Positions 52,291-60,027 of a DNA stretch of 64,000 bases are shown here, piece by piece. Numbering within the stretch: position 1 is the first letter of the stretch; each line of letters begins with the position of its first letter. The stretch spans positions 1-64,000 of the forward strand of contig NZ_BLAF01000017.1 of assembly GCF_009687885.1 (NCBI RefSeq), read 5' to 3'. The DNA comes from Acrocarpospora pleiomorpha (GTDB lineage Bacteria > Actinomycetota > Actinomycetes > Streptosporangiales > Streptosporangiaceae). Both the position numbers and the translations under genes were made by a program. The notes beneath the pieces are model-generated. The model worked only from the letters and a program-made list of their open reading frames with translations, made no database searches and was not told where the DNA came from.

Positions 52291-53364
52291 TCACATCTCG
52301 TAATCGTGGTTCTCGAGGGCGGCGACGGCTTCGACGGCCCGCATGACGGTGGTGCGCAGCCGGTGGGTGGCCAGTCGCGGGCCAAGCCAGCGGCGTACGA
52401 CTCCGGCGGCGTCGTGATAGCCGAGAGCGGCGAGGGCCGCGAAACGTCGCGGTGTGAAGTCGAGCAGGGCGGCGAACGTGCGCCCGGGTGGCGTGAGGGG
52501 GCGCGATGGCCGGATTTCCAGGACGCTCCTTCCTCGCAGGTCTCGGTGGTCCCACAGTTCCCCGGTGGACAGATGGACGACGAAGATCGGATCAAGGTCG
52601 GTATGGGCTAATAGCGCACCCGCCGGAATATTGTCCGCATACCATCCATCCCGGTAAACACCGCCGTCCAGGCGGCGAGGCGGGAAGAGCAGCGGCAAGG
52701 CGGCGCTGGCCAGGACAGCCGTTCGGGCGTCCGCCAGTCCGCGCTCATGCAGGCCGATCCACTCACACCGGACGCCCGCGGCGACGCGGACCCCATCGAG
52801 GGCCCAAGCCCAGTGCCGACCCACGATCTCCGGGTCCAGGGCAGGGAAAGCACTCACCCACACCGGATGCAGGAACCCTCGCACGTGCCGTTCGACCAGT
52901 GCGTCGATGAACCCGGGGCGCAGGACGTGACCACCGAGCCCGTCGAGCAGCGACCCCACCTGATCAAGGTCGCCCACCTCGACGACGCCTTCCGCACCCG
53001 GTGGCGCCATCGCGGTCCCCGCCGCCGACGTCGCCTCCCGCCAGGTGCCGGCCAGCACCGCGGCGCCCGACGTCAGATCCGGCTGTCCCGCCAGTACGGC
53101 CGCGTTCAGCGCTCCGATGCTGGTCCCCGCGAACCCAGCCGCCCGCAGGCCCACCTCGGCGAGAAGCCGTACCGCGCCCACCTGGTAGGCGCCCTTCGCC
53201 CCACCACCCGCCAGGACCAGCCCGATCGGGGGCAGGTCCACGTCCGCGATGGGCCGCGGCGGTTCGGGACCCGCCAACGGCGCGGCGGGCAACGGCCGAT
53301 CGGCGATCTCCGCCGCCGCCTGCCCCAGCCACGCCAATTCCCCACCCTCCTCCGTCTCACCCAC
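52291..53364 (-). CDS. Patatin-like phospholipase
   Basis: 357 residues. Oxyanion loop IGLVLAGGGAKGAYQVGAV, nucleophile elbow GTSIGALNAAV (GxSxG) and catalytic-Asp region RLDGGVYRDGWYADNIPAG (DGG/DG) are intact, so it should be a Ser-Asp lipid hydrolase. The N-terminal ~40 residues are Pro-rich and the C-terminal ~90 residues helical. Overlaps the RdcB-like gene by 8 nt, as last gene of the dynamin operon. Patatins act as membrane-degrading effectors in some bacterial immunity systems; whether this one does is unknown. Confidence 0.9.
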   Translation of the reverse strand: MGETEEGGELAWLGQAAAEIADRPLPAAPLAGPEPPRPIADVDLPPIGLVLAGGGAKGAYQVGAVRLLAEVGLRAAGFAGTSIGALNAAVLAGQPDLTSGAAVLAGTWREATSAAGTAMAPPGAEGVVEVGDLDQVGSLLDGLGGHVLRPGFIDALVERHVRGFLHPVWVSAFPALDPEIVGRHWAWALDGVRVAAGVRCEWIGLHERGLADARTAVLASAALPLLFPPRRLDGGVYRDGWYADNIPAGALLAHTDLDPIFVVHLSTGELWDHRDLRGRSVLEIRPSRPLTPPGRTFAALLDFTPRRFAALAALGYHDAAGVVRRWLGPRLATHRLRTTVMRAVEAVAALENHDYEM

Positions 53365-54358
53365 GGGCCGACTCCGCCGCCGCGTCGAACTGTTCGTCGA
53401 TAAGCCCGATGACCAGGTCGGCCAGGGAGATCGCGTGCGGCGGGGCTCCGTATTTCTGCTGCGACAAGGCGACGGCGGTACGACCCGGCTCGGGCGGGCG
53501 GGACCGCGCCGGAAGCGCGGCCAACTCCGCGGCGAAGACGATCGTGGCGGTGAGGGGGCCGCGCCGGAGGGCCAACGGCTCGGGAACGGTGGATTCCAGG
53601 AGCCAGGCCGCGATCTCGCACCGCTGGGGGGTGCCGAGCCGGGCGATCATCTCATCGAGATGGACATGAATGCTCGCCAGGCGCGGACCGTTCGCCGGCT
53701 GGCGGCGTTCGACGACGCGGGCCGCCAGGATGTCGCGAGCGGTGCGGTCGCCGTCGACCCGTTCGGCGTGACCGCACGGTCCGGCCGCAAGTGACCGCGC
53801 CAGGAGGACGAGCCGGCACAGCCAGGGCAGCTCTCGGTCCGTCAGCGTCCAGCGGCTCAGAACCAGGTCGAGCTCGTGCCGGGCGTCGACCCGCCGGCGG
53901 AGGTGGGCCAGGTCGTTCTCCAGGTCACGCAGCCGGCGTTCGCACTCGGCGGCGATGCGCGAGACGATGCCCGCGAGTTCCCGCACTTCACCCAGCGCCT
54001 GCAGGGAATTGGCGTGCGCCGCCTCGGCGGTCGCGCGCACGTGCGCCAGGTGCCGCGCGACGCGCTCAAGGCAGAACGCGGTGACGGCGGCCTGGTCGGC
54101 GATTCCGGTCACCCACTCGACCAATGCCTCCTGGTTGTCGTTGAGCAGCCCGATCGAGCGGATCTGCCGCTCCCGGTCCTCACCCACGAGAGCGGACAGG
54201 ATACGGCGCGGTAGGGACTCCGCGGTGCTGTGGGCGTTCAGGTCGCGTATCACGCCGAACCGATTGGCCACCTCGAGCAGCACACGGTCCTCAAGGCCGG
54301 GCGCGTCGCCCTTGAGCGCCGCGACGTCATTCCGGTACGCCGCGAGGTCGATGGTCAT
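53357..54358 (-). CDS. RdcB (YjcZ)-like protein, dynamin partner
   Basis: 333 residues, all-helical N-terminal half with coiled-coil character (residues ~95-165) and a mixed C-terminal half; no membrane segment. It overlaps the dynamin gene by 4 nt (ATGA). In E. coli the dynamin-like CrfC (YjdA) is encoded beside YjcZ/RdcB, a regulator of diguanylate cyclase, and actinobacterial homologues beside dynamin genes are annotated RdcB-like. I base the call mainly on this context and overall features, so it is tentative. It probably links the GTPase to a partner. Confidence 0.55.
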   Translation of the reverse strand: MTIDLAAYRNDVAALKGDAPGLEDRVLLEVANRFGVIRDLNAHSTAESLPRRILSALVGEDRERQIRSIGLLNDNQEALVEWVTGIADQAAVTAFCLERVARHLAHVRATAEAAHANSLQALGEVRELAGIVSRIAAECERRLRDLENDLAHLRRRVDARHELDLVLSRWTLTDRELPWLCRLVLLARSLAAGPCGHAERVDGDRTARDILAARVVERRQPANGPRLASIHVHLDEMIARLGTPQRCEIAAWLLESTVPEPLALRRGPLTATIVFAAELAALPARSRPPEPGRTAVALSQQKYGAPPHAISLADLVIGLIDEQFDAAAESARG

Positions 54359-56445
54359 GACAGCTCGCTCAGGTGATCGAGGTAGGCGGTGATCCGGCCG
54401 CGCCGCGCCTGGATGTCGTCCATGGTCTGGCGGCCCGTCTCGGCGATCTCCGTACGCTGCCGGGCCGCGGTTCGAGCCCGCTCATCGCGCTGCGCGATCA
54501 GGGCCGCCTCGTAGTCCGAAAGGAGTGTGAGCATCGCGCCCGCGTACTCGGCGAACTGTCTGTTCATGGCTTCTGTGTTCGCGGCTGCCTGCTGCCTGAG
54601 TTGCTCGACCTTTTCGCCGAAAACGCGGCTCAGCGTTTTTCGCACGGAATACAGGTCGGATTCATATCTTTTTTCTGTATCACCCCATTCGTTCTCTTTC
54701 TCGTCGCTGTCCCACGCCCATCGGATGCTGACCCATCCGAGTTCCACCCGTCCGATCGTCCCGTTCACTGCGGGCGGTTCCGGTACGGCCCTGCTCAGGT
54801 GCCCCGCCGCGCGCTGCGCGAGGTCACCGTTCAGGCCGGAATCGGCCGCGGGGTCCCGCTCCGCCTGGCGGACTCGTTCGGAGAGCGCTTGCTGCGTCTC
54901 GTCCAGAATCACTTGGAGGCGCTGCCGGGGGTATTCGGACTTGCTCTCGATGAAATCCTTCACTTTTCGTTTCGACTTGAACTTCCTGTTGCCCCGAATC
55001 GCCTCGATCACGGCGTTCCCACGCGCCAATGCCTCCTGGATGATCGCCGGGCCGTCGTTCGTGAACCGTTCGATCTCCCCCACGCGGGCCGCCGACTCCG
55101 TGGTCGCGGCCAGTTCCTGGTCCAGGTCCGCACGCTGCGTCTCGGCCTCCTGCGCCGCGCGCAGGGCCGCCGCCGTGGTGACGCGCACCGACTCCGCCAA
55201 GTCATGCAGCCCGCCGTCGGCGCGTCGCAGCGAGGAGTCCAGCAGAGTGCGCAGGAGCCGGAGGCGGGAGTGGTCCAGCACCAGCTTCAGCATCTGGGGG
55301 ATGCCGCTGGTGATCCATCTGCGCTCGGCGGTGATCCTCAGCTCCTCGGGCGTGATCGCCCGCAGCCGGTGATCACGCTCCACTTCGTCGGTGTACAACC
55401 CCGAGAGGAACTCCTGCGCCGTTGGATCGTTCCGCGGGTCAAACTGGTCGCCGGCCCGATCGAGGGCCGCCAGGAGGCGGGAGGCCTGCAAGGCCCACAG
55501 GGCCTTGGTCTCCACGATGCGATCGCGCCGTTCCGGCGGGATTCCCAAGCTCATCCCGACGAACGCGGCCACTCCGTGCTCGTCCAGATCCCGATCGGCA
55601 CGACGCGCGTCGACCTTGTTCACCACCGCGAAGAGCTTGTCCGAACCTAGATCGCGTACGGCGGGCTCGACCAGATCACGGATCTTCCCCTCGGCGGTGT
55701 TGTCCATGGCGGTGAAGTTCAGCACGACCACGACCATGTGCGCCTGCGCGAGCTGCTGCGCCACGACGCCGGTGAGCCGGGACTCCAGGACGCGATCGTC
55801 GTTGCCGGGCGTGTCGACCAGCACGACCCGGCCGACGTCGGAGTCCGTTCCGGAGTCGTAGGGGACATACAGGGACGGCAGCTGCTGGATCCGCTGCCCT
55901 GGAGCGTTCCCGCCCAAGTATTCGGCGATCCGGATGAGATCGTTGATCCGCGTCAGAGCGTCGCGGATGGCGGCGGAACCGTGGTACTCGGCGCGCCAGG
56001 CCTCGGCCGCCCCGGACACGATGACGTCGAACTGGCTGAGAAGCTGATTGCGCCCGGTGAGTACTTCCCGCTGGGACGAGGCCGCCACCTCGCCGCTGAT
56101 CTGCTTCAACACCTCGACGGTTTCGCCGGCCAGTCGCAGTACCGGCGCCGTTGTGGCGGGGTCGAGCACGATCCTCGTCGGTAACGTGGTCATGGCCGTG
56201 CCCCGAGAGGGCAGCAGGTCCGCTCCCACGATGGCATTGACGATCGTCGACTTACCCGCGCTCACGGGTGCGACAATGGGAACGATTAGTTCTAAATCGA
56301 CTAATGCTTTCAAATCGGAACGAATCGCCTGGGCGAGGTCTGTGGGACCTCCTACTCGCTCAACCAGGTCCGCGACACCTTCCAGCGCGGCTCCGGCGTC
56401 CTCGCGGAGGTGGGCCAGCAGATCGGGATCATTCGGGCTGTCCAA
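54355..56445 (-). CDS. Dynamin-family GTPase (CrfC-like)
   Basis: 696 residues. GTPase motifs: G1 VPIVAPVSAGKSTIVNAI, G2 threonine in GTAMTTLPTR, G3 VVLVDTPGNDD, G4 VVNKVDARR. Long helical stretches (residues ~330-700), including coiled coils, fit the middle and GED-like stalk of bacterial dynamins; no clear membrane paddle is visible. The start is a TTG with AAAGGAA 9 nt upstream; an overlapping ATG is out of frame. First gene of a three-gene overlapping operon with the RdcB-like and patatin genes. Bacterial dynamins remodel or repair membranes and some act in phage defence or chromosome colocalisation. Confidence 0.87.
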   Translation of the reverse strand: MDSPNDPDLLAHLREDAGAALEGVADLVERVGGPTDLAQAIRSDLKALVDLELIVPIVAPVSAGKSTIVNAIVGADLLPSRGTAMTTLPTRIVLDPATTAPVLRLAGETVEVLKQISGEVAASSQREVLTGRNQLLSQFDVIVSGAAEAWRAEYHGSAAIRDALTRINDLIRIAEYLGGNAPGQRIQQLPSLYVPYDSGTDSDVGRVVLVDTPGNDDRVLESRLTGVVAQQLAQAHMVVVVLNFTAMDNTAEGKIRDLVEPAVRDLGSDKLFAVVNKVDARRADRDLDEHGVAAFVGMSLGIPPERRDRIVETKALWALQASRLLAALDRAGDQFDPRNDPTAQEFLSGLYTDEVERDHRLRAITPEELRITAERRWITSGIPQMLKLVLDHSRLRLLRTLLDSSLRRADGGLHDLAESVRVTTAAALRAAQEAETQRADLDQELAATTESAARVGEIERFTNDGPAIIQEALARGNAVIEAIRGNRKFKSKRKVKDFIESKSEYPRQRLQVILDETQQALSERVRQAERDPAADSGLNGDLAQRAAGHLSRAVPEPPAVNGTIGRVELGWVSIRWAWDSDEKENEWGDTEKRYESDLYSVRKTLSRVFGEKVEQLRQQAAANTEAMNRQFAEYAGAMLTLLSDYEAALIAQRDERARTAARQRTEIAETGRQTMDDIQARRGRITAYLDHLSELS

Positions 56446-56531
56446 AATTCATTCCTTTGCGGAGGTGGTGCCCAGGATGCATCCCAACGATTGTTAACAT
56501 ATTGCGCACATAATTGCCATATATCCACCTG

Positions 56532-56554
56532 TAGTCAGTAATTGTAGCTGACTA
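56532..56554. promoter_or_regulatory. Dyad in AT-rich island upstream of dynamin operon
   Basis: TAGTCAG (56532-56538) and CTGACTA (56548-56554) are perfect 7-bp arms with a 9-nt spacer. They lie in an AT-rich stretch (about 56495-56575), unusual for this genome, in the 198-bp gap between the dynamin gene start and the lysA stop. Likely promoter or operator region for the dynamin operon. Confidence 0.45.
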
Positions 56555-56643
56555 AGATTGTCCGGTTTTCGTCTATCGGGTCCATATGGCCGGTTTCTGA
56601 GGACTGCTGCCAGGGCGCTCTCATCTCACCTCTGGCCTGCGCT

Positions 56644-57984
56644 CTACAAGCCCACATCCCGGCGCATCAGGTCGTCGGGTTCCTCGCGGCGGACCACCAG
56701 GCGGGCGCATCCCGCCGCGATGGCGACGACGGGCGGGCGGCCGGTCATGTTGTAGGTGGAGGCCATGGAGTGGTGGTAGGCGCCCGTGGCCGCGACCGCG
56801 ATGAGGTCGCCGGGGCGGACGTCGGCGGGCAGCTCGGCGTCCTCGGCGAGGGTGTCGCCCGCCTCGCAGTGGTGGCCGACGATGGTCGCCGTACGGGTCG
56901 TTTCGCTGGAGCGCCTGCCCACCAGGCGGGCGGTGTACCTGGCGCCGTACAGGCAGGGGCGGGGGTTGTCGCTCATTCCTCCGTCGACGGCGACGAAGAC
57001 GCGGGACAGGCCTCGTTTGACGGCGATGACGCGGTAGAGGGTGAGACCGGCGGGGCCGCTGACGGCCCGTCCCGGCTCGATGATCAGGCGCGGGGCGGGC
57101 AGCCCGAGCCAGGCGGCGTGCGCCTGGACGGCGTCGCCGACGCGGCGGGCGTAACTCTCCAGATCCAGGCCCTGCTCCCCGTCCAGGTAGGCGATGCCGT
57201 GGCCGCCGCCCAGATCGAGCTCGGGCAGCACGACCCCATGCGCGTCCCTGATCCGGCCCAGCTGCTCGATCAGGGTGCGCGCCGCCCGCTCGTACGGCTC
57301 GGGCGTGACGATCTGGGACCCGAGATGGCAGTGCAGCCCCGCAAGCTCGAGCGAACTCTGCCCGAGCGCCCGCGCGACCGCCTCCCCAGCGGCCCCCGAG
57401 GCGATCGACAGCCCGAACTTCTGATCCTCCCCGCCGGTGCGGATCGCGGGATGCGCCCCCGCGTCCACATCGGGAATCACCCGGATGAGGATCTTCTGCC
57501 GCCGCCCGAAGGGAACCAGCGCCGCCAGGTGGCCGATCTCGGCGAGGGTGTCCACCACGATCCGACCCACCCCCGCGTCGAGCGCGGCGGACAGCTCCCG
57601 CGGCGTCTTGGCGTTGCCGTGGAAGACGATCCGCTCGGCCGGAAAACCGACGGACAGGGCCACGGCGAGCTCACCCCCGGACGCGACGTCCAGCCCGAGA
57701 CCCTCCTCCCTGATCCAGCTCGCCATGGCCCGGCACAGGAACGCCTTGGCCGCGTACACCACCTCGGCCCCCGGCAGGGCCGCCCGGTACGCGCGGCACC
57801 GCTCGCGCAGGTCGGTCTCGTCGATGACGTACGCGGGAGTGCCGAACCGGGCCGCGATCTCCGTCATGGCCACGCCGCCGACCGTCGCGCCGCCGCCGGG
57901 CTCGAACCGGGTGCCCGCCGACCAGGGGCCGGTCCCGGGCGTGGCCAGGGCGCCAGACGCCTGATCCTGCTCGAGAACGCACAT
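56644..57984 (-). CDS. lysA: Diaminopimelate decarboxylase homologue
   Basis: 446 residues from the ATG at 57984 (a GTG at 57987 would overlap the upstream stop). PLP-barrel family: VVYAAKAFLCRAM with the PLP Lys, LDVASGGELAVAL, HGNAKTPRELSAAL, GLHCHLGSQI, DLGGGHGIAY and the EPGR phosphate motif; the C-terminal barrel has GHHCEAGDTLA and CLYGARY. Substrate residues typical of LysA are present, so meso-diaminopimelate decarboxylation to lysine is likely. A second lysA copy paired with a SAV_915 gene, rather than with thrA or argS, may be specialised; a related PLP decarboxylase role cannot be excluded. Confidence 0.85.
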   Translation of the reverse strand: MCVLEQDQASGALATPGTGPWSAGTRFEPGGGATVGGVAMTEIAARFGTPAYVIDETDLRERCRAYRAALPGAEVVYAAKAFLCRAMASWIREEGLGLDVASGGELAVALSVGFPAERIVFHGNAKTPRELSAALDAGVGRIVVDTLAEIGHLAALVPFGRRQKILIRVIPDVDAGAHPAIRTGGEDQKFGLSIASGAAGEAVARALGQSSLELAGLHCHLGSQIVTPEPYERAARTLIEQLGRIRDAHGVVLPELDLGGGHGIAYLDGEQGLDLESYARRVGDAVQAHAAWLGLPAPRLIIEPGRAVSGPAGLTLYRVIAVKRGLSRVFVAVDGGMSDNPRPCLYGARYTARLVGRRSSETTRTATIVGHHCEAGDTLAEDAELPADVRPGDLIAVAATGAYHHSMASTYNMTGRPPVVAIAAGCARLVVRREEPDDLMRRDVGL

Positions 57985-58235
57985 CACGCCACCCGCTGAA
58001 CGGGAGTGACGGTGGGGTCGACCACGACGCCGACGACGCCCAGGTCCTGGAGCAGGCCGCGCAGCCCCGGCTCGCTGATCCGCGTCCACGGCTGCTCGGC
58101 GCCCAGCACCTCGGCCAGGCGCGCCGACGACGAGAAGGCGACCGCGGTCCTCGTGCCCGAAGGGGTCCGGAACAGGCGCAGCGACAGGAACGACGCGCCT
58201 ATCCGGATCGGGACGAATAGCGGGATGTCCGACAT
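57984..58235 (-). CDS. SAV_915 family small protein
   Basis: 83 residues: MSDIPLFVPIRIGASFLSLR, RTAVAFSSSARLAEVLGAEQ, then LLQDLGVVGVVVDP. This matches the short SAV_915 family found next to decarboxylase genes in streptomycetes and relatives. No membrane segment or catalytic motif. Its stop codon is shared with the lysA start region (GTGATG), so the two are translationally coupled. Function unknown. The 267-bp gap upstream shows no gene. Confidence 0.75.
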   Translation of the reverse strand: MSDIPLFVPIRIGASFLSLRLFRTPSGTRTAVAFSSSARLAEVLGAEQPWTRISEPGLRGLLQDLGVVGVVVDPTVTPVQRVA

Positions 58236-58502
58236 GACTTCCTCCAGCTGAGAACTCGTACACCAGCGACGTTAGGCCCGCCATCGGCACATCGACGCGA
58301 TCACTACGGGAAGCAGACGGCGTACCCGCGCATATTGACGCGACATTGACACGAGCTACCTAACGTCACCAAACGCGTGCGTAACGTTGCTCGGTTACGT
58401 TCCGGTCATTCGGGGATGGAGTCAGTACGGCCGTGTGCGGCCAGAGGCGCCTTCGCGCGCCCGGACGGGGGAGCGAGCGGCCGCACATCGCAAGGAGGCA
58501 TC

Positions 58503-58694
58503 ATGCACGCCGCAATCGGTGACAAGTTGATCGTCGAAGGCACCTACCACGGCGAACACCAGAAGATCGGCATCGTGACGGAGGTCCGTCACGCGGACGG
58601 CACGCCGCCCTACATGGTCCGCTGGACGGATTCCAACGAGGAGACCCTGGTGTTCCCCGGGCCGGACGCGCGAGTGGTCGCGAAGGAGGGCTGA
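58503..58694 (+). CDS. DUF1918 domain protein
   Basis: 63 residues from the ATG at 58503, with AAGGAGG 5-11 nt upstream; the longer frame to 58377 lacks support. Whole-protein match to DUF1918 (IGDKLIVEGTYHGEHQKIGI, PPYMVRWTDSNEETLVFPG, ending ARVVAKEG), a small SH3-like barrel of actinobacteria with unknown function. Confidence 0.87.
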   Translation: MHAAIGDKLIVEGTYHGEHQKIGIVTEVRHADGTPPYMVRWTDSNEETLVFPGPDARVVAKEG

Positions 58695-58725
58695 CCCCAA
58701 CCGACGTCGAGGCCCTCGGTTCCCC

Positions 58726-58793
58726 TTGGCCATCCGGCTATACACGCGTATAGTATTCTCCACGGCGGGATAAGAGACTATACGCATGGATAG
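58726..58793 (+). promoter_or_regulatory. Promoter with two TetR-type operators
   Basis: TTGGCC (58726-58731), 17-bp spacer, TATAGT (58749-58754). CTATACACGCGTATAG (58738-58753) covers the -10, and CTATACGCATGGATAG (58778-58793) lies over the leader, 40 bp further on. Both follow CTATAC-N4-(G)(T/G)ATAG, so they are likely operators for the TetR protein encoded directly downstream. Confidence 0.68.
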
Positions 58794-58801
58794 GAGCCTG
58801 G

Positions 58802-59437
58802 ATGGATCCTGAGGACCTCACCGCTCGCGCCCGGATCCGAGACGCCGCGATGTGGCACTTCGGCGACCACGGCTACGAGCGGGCGACGATCCGCGGGATC
58901 GCCGAGACCGCCGGAGTGTCCCCCGGGCTCGTGCGCCATCACTTCGGCTCCAAGGAAGGGCTGCGCGAAGCGTGCGACGAGTACCTGATCAAGACCGTGC
59001 GCCGCCTCAACGACGAGGCACGGGAATTCCGCAGGCCAGGTAACGCGAGCATTCTGGCCGGCCGGGCGGAGGCGCGCCCGTACATGACGTATCTGGCCCG
59101 GGCGCTGGTCGAGGGATCGGCCGCGCCGCTGTTCGACGAGATGGTGCGGCTGAGCGAGGAGTGGCTCGCCGAAGGCGACCGCGCCCGCCCCGACCCGCCC
59201 GCCTCCGATCTCCGGACCCGGGCGGCGGTGGGCACCGCGATGGCGCTGTCCATCTCGATCCTGCACCAGCACGTCTCCCGCGCCATCGGCGTGGACGTGT
59301 TCAGCCCGGAGGGAGACCTGCTGCTCGCCCGGGCACTGATCGACATCTACTCCCATCCCGTGATGAGCCTGGAGGACGCCGCCCTGGCCAGGGCCGCCCT
59401 CGGCATCACCGACGACAAGTCAGGAGAATCACGATGA
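58802..59437 (+). CDS. TetR-family regulator
   Basis: 211 residues. DNA-binding domain in residues ~10-55: [41 protein letters not shown]. The C-terminal ligand domain has [20 protein letters not shown]. Overlaps the ABC ATPase gene by 4 nt, so it once controlled that exporter and itself, through the CTATAC operators upstream. The exporter is now broken by an insertion, leaving the repressor without its natural target in this window. Confidence 0.9.
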   Translation: MDPEDLTARARIRDAAMWHFGDHGYERATIRGIAETAGVSPGLVRHHFGSKEGLREACDEYLIKTVRRLNDEAREFRRPGNASILAGRAEARPYMTYLARALVEGSAAPLFDEMVRLSEEWLAEGDRARPDPPASDLRTRAAVGTAMALSISILHQHVSRAIGVDVFSPEGDLLLARALIDIYSHPVMSLEDAALARAALGITDDKSGESR

Positions 59438-59580
59438 ACGACGCCATATCGGCGGCCGGGCTGGTCAAACGGTTTGGCCGGACCCGGGCGCTGGACGGCT
59501 TGAATCTCGCCGTGGCGGCTGGCGAGGTGCACGGTTTCCTGGGTCCCAACGGCGCGGGCAAGCCGAACGATGGATTGTGA
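59434..59580 (+). pseudogene. ABC exporter ATPase, cut within the Walker A codons
   Basis: Reads [20 protein letters not shown], then [12 protein letters not shown], then PNDGL and stop. The GPNGAGKST Walker A motif is broken after its Lys codon (59560-59562); the following sequence belongs to an integrated element. The remainder of the gene should lie beyond the far end of that element, outside this window. Confidence 0.8.
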
Positions 59581-59856
59581 CGCTACTGCAACGCGTCGAA
59601 CCCCTTCCCGGAGTGTCCCCGGCTCAAGATCGCTCGCTCAGGGCTTCCTGTGGAGATCGTTTAGCCATTTTGAAACCAGCGAGATACATAGCTCACCATG
59701 GCAAGATCGCGCGAAATCCGGCGCGCTGTAGGCCATGCTGACGGCCAATCTCGGACGTCCTAGATAGCAAGTACCGGAGAAGCCCCCAAGGCCGTCAGAT
59801 TGGCTCTCAGGGCCGTCTAGCCCTTCTGGGGCGTCTACGGCATCCCCGGAAAGACG

Positions 59857-59883
59857 AAGCCCCTCCGGGGTCCGGAGGGGCTT
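59857..59883. terminator. Perfect 12-bp hairpin terminator
   Basis: AAGCCCCTCCGG (59857-59868), loop GGT, CCGGAGGGGCTT (59872-59883). Sits downstream of the capsid gene on the minus strand, followed there by CGTCTTTCC; probably ends the capsid transcript. Confidence 0.65.
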
Positions 59884-59926
59884 GCCTGCCCGCCGCACAG
59901 TGGGCACGGAGGGCAACGGGGGCTCG

Positions 59927-60021
59927 CACGGTTCCACGCGTGCAACCCCGAGCCCCCGAGCTGTCAGCGGGGGCTCGGTTTCCCTGGCACGGTTCCACCC
60001 GTGCAACCCCGAGCCCCCGAG
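59927..60021. repeat. 34-bp direct repeat with internal hairpin
   Basis: Two copies of a 34-bp sequence beginning CACGGTTCCAC (59927-59960 and 59988-60021), differing at one position, 61 bp apart. Between them CCGAGCCCCCG (59948-59958) pairs with CGGGGGCTCGG (59968-59978), followed by TTT, a terminator-like hairpin. The remaining 59581-59856 shows no gene. Confidence 0.7.
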
Positions 60022-60027
60022 TCCAGA

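Noticed and set aside
59581..59856. tRNA attachment site at the element end
   Set aside because: No tRNA-like sequence; the junction lies in ABC ATPase codons instead.
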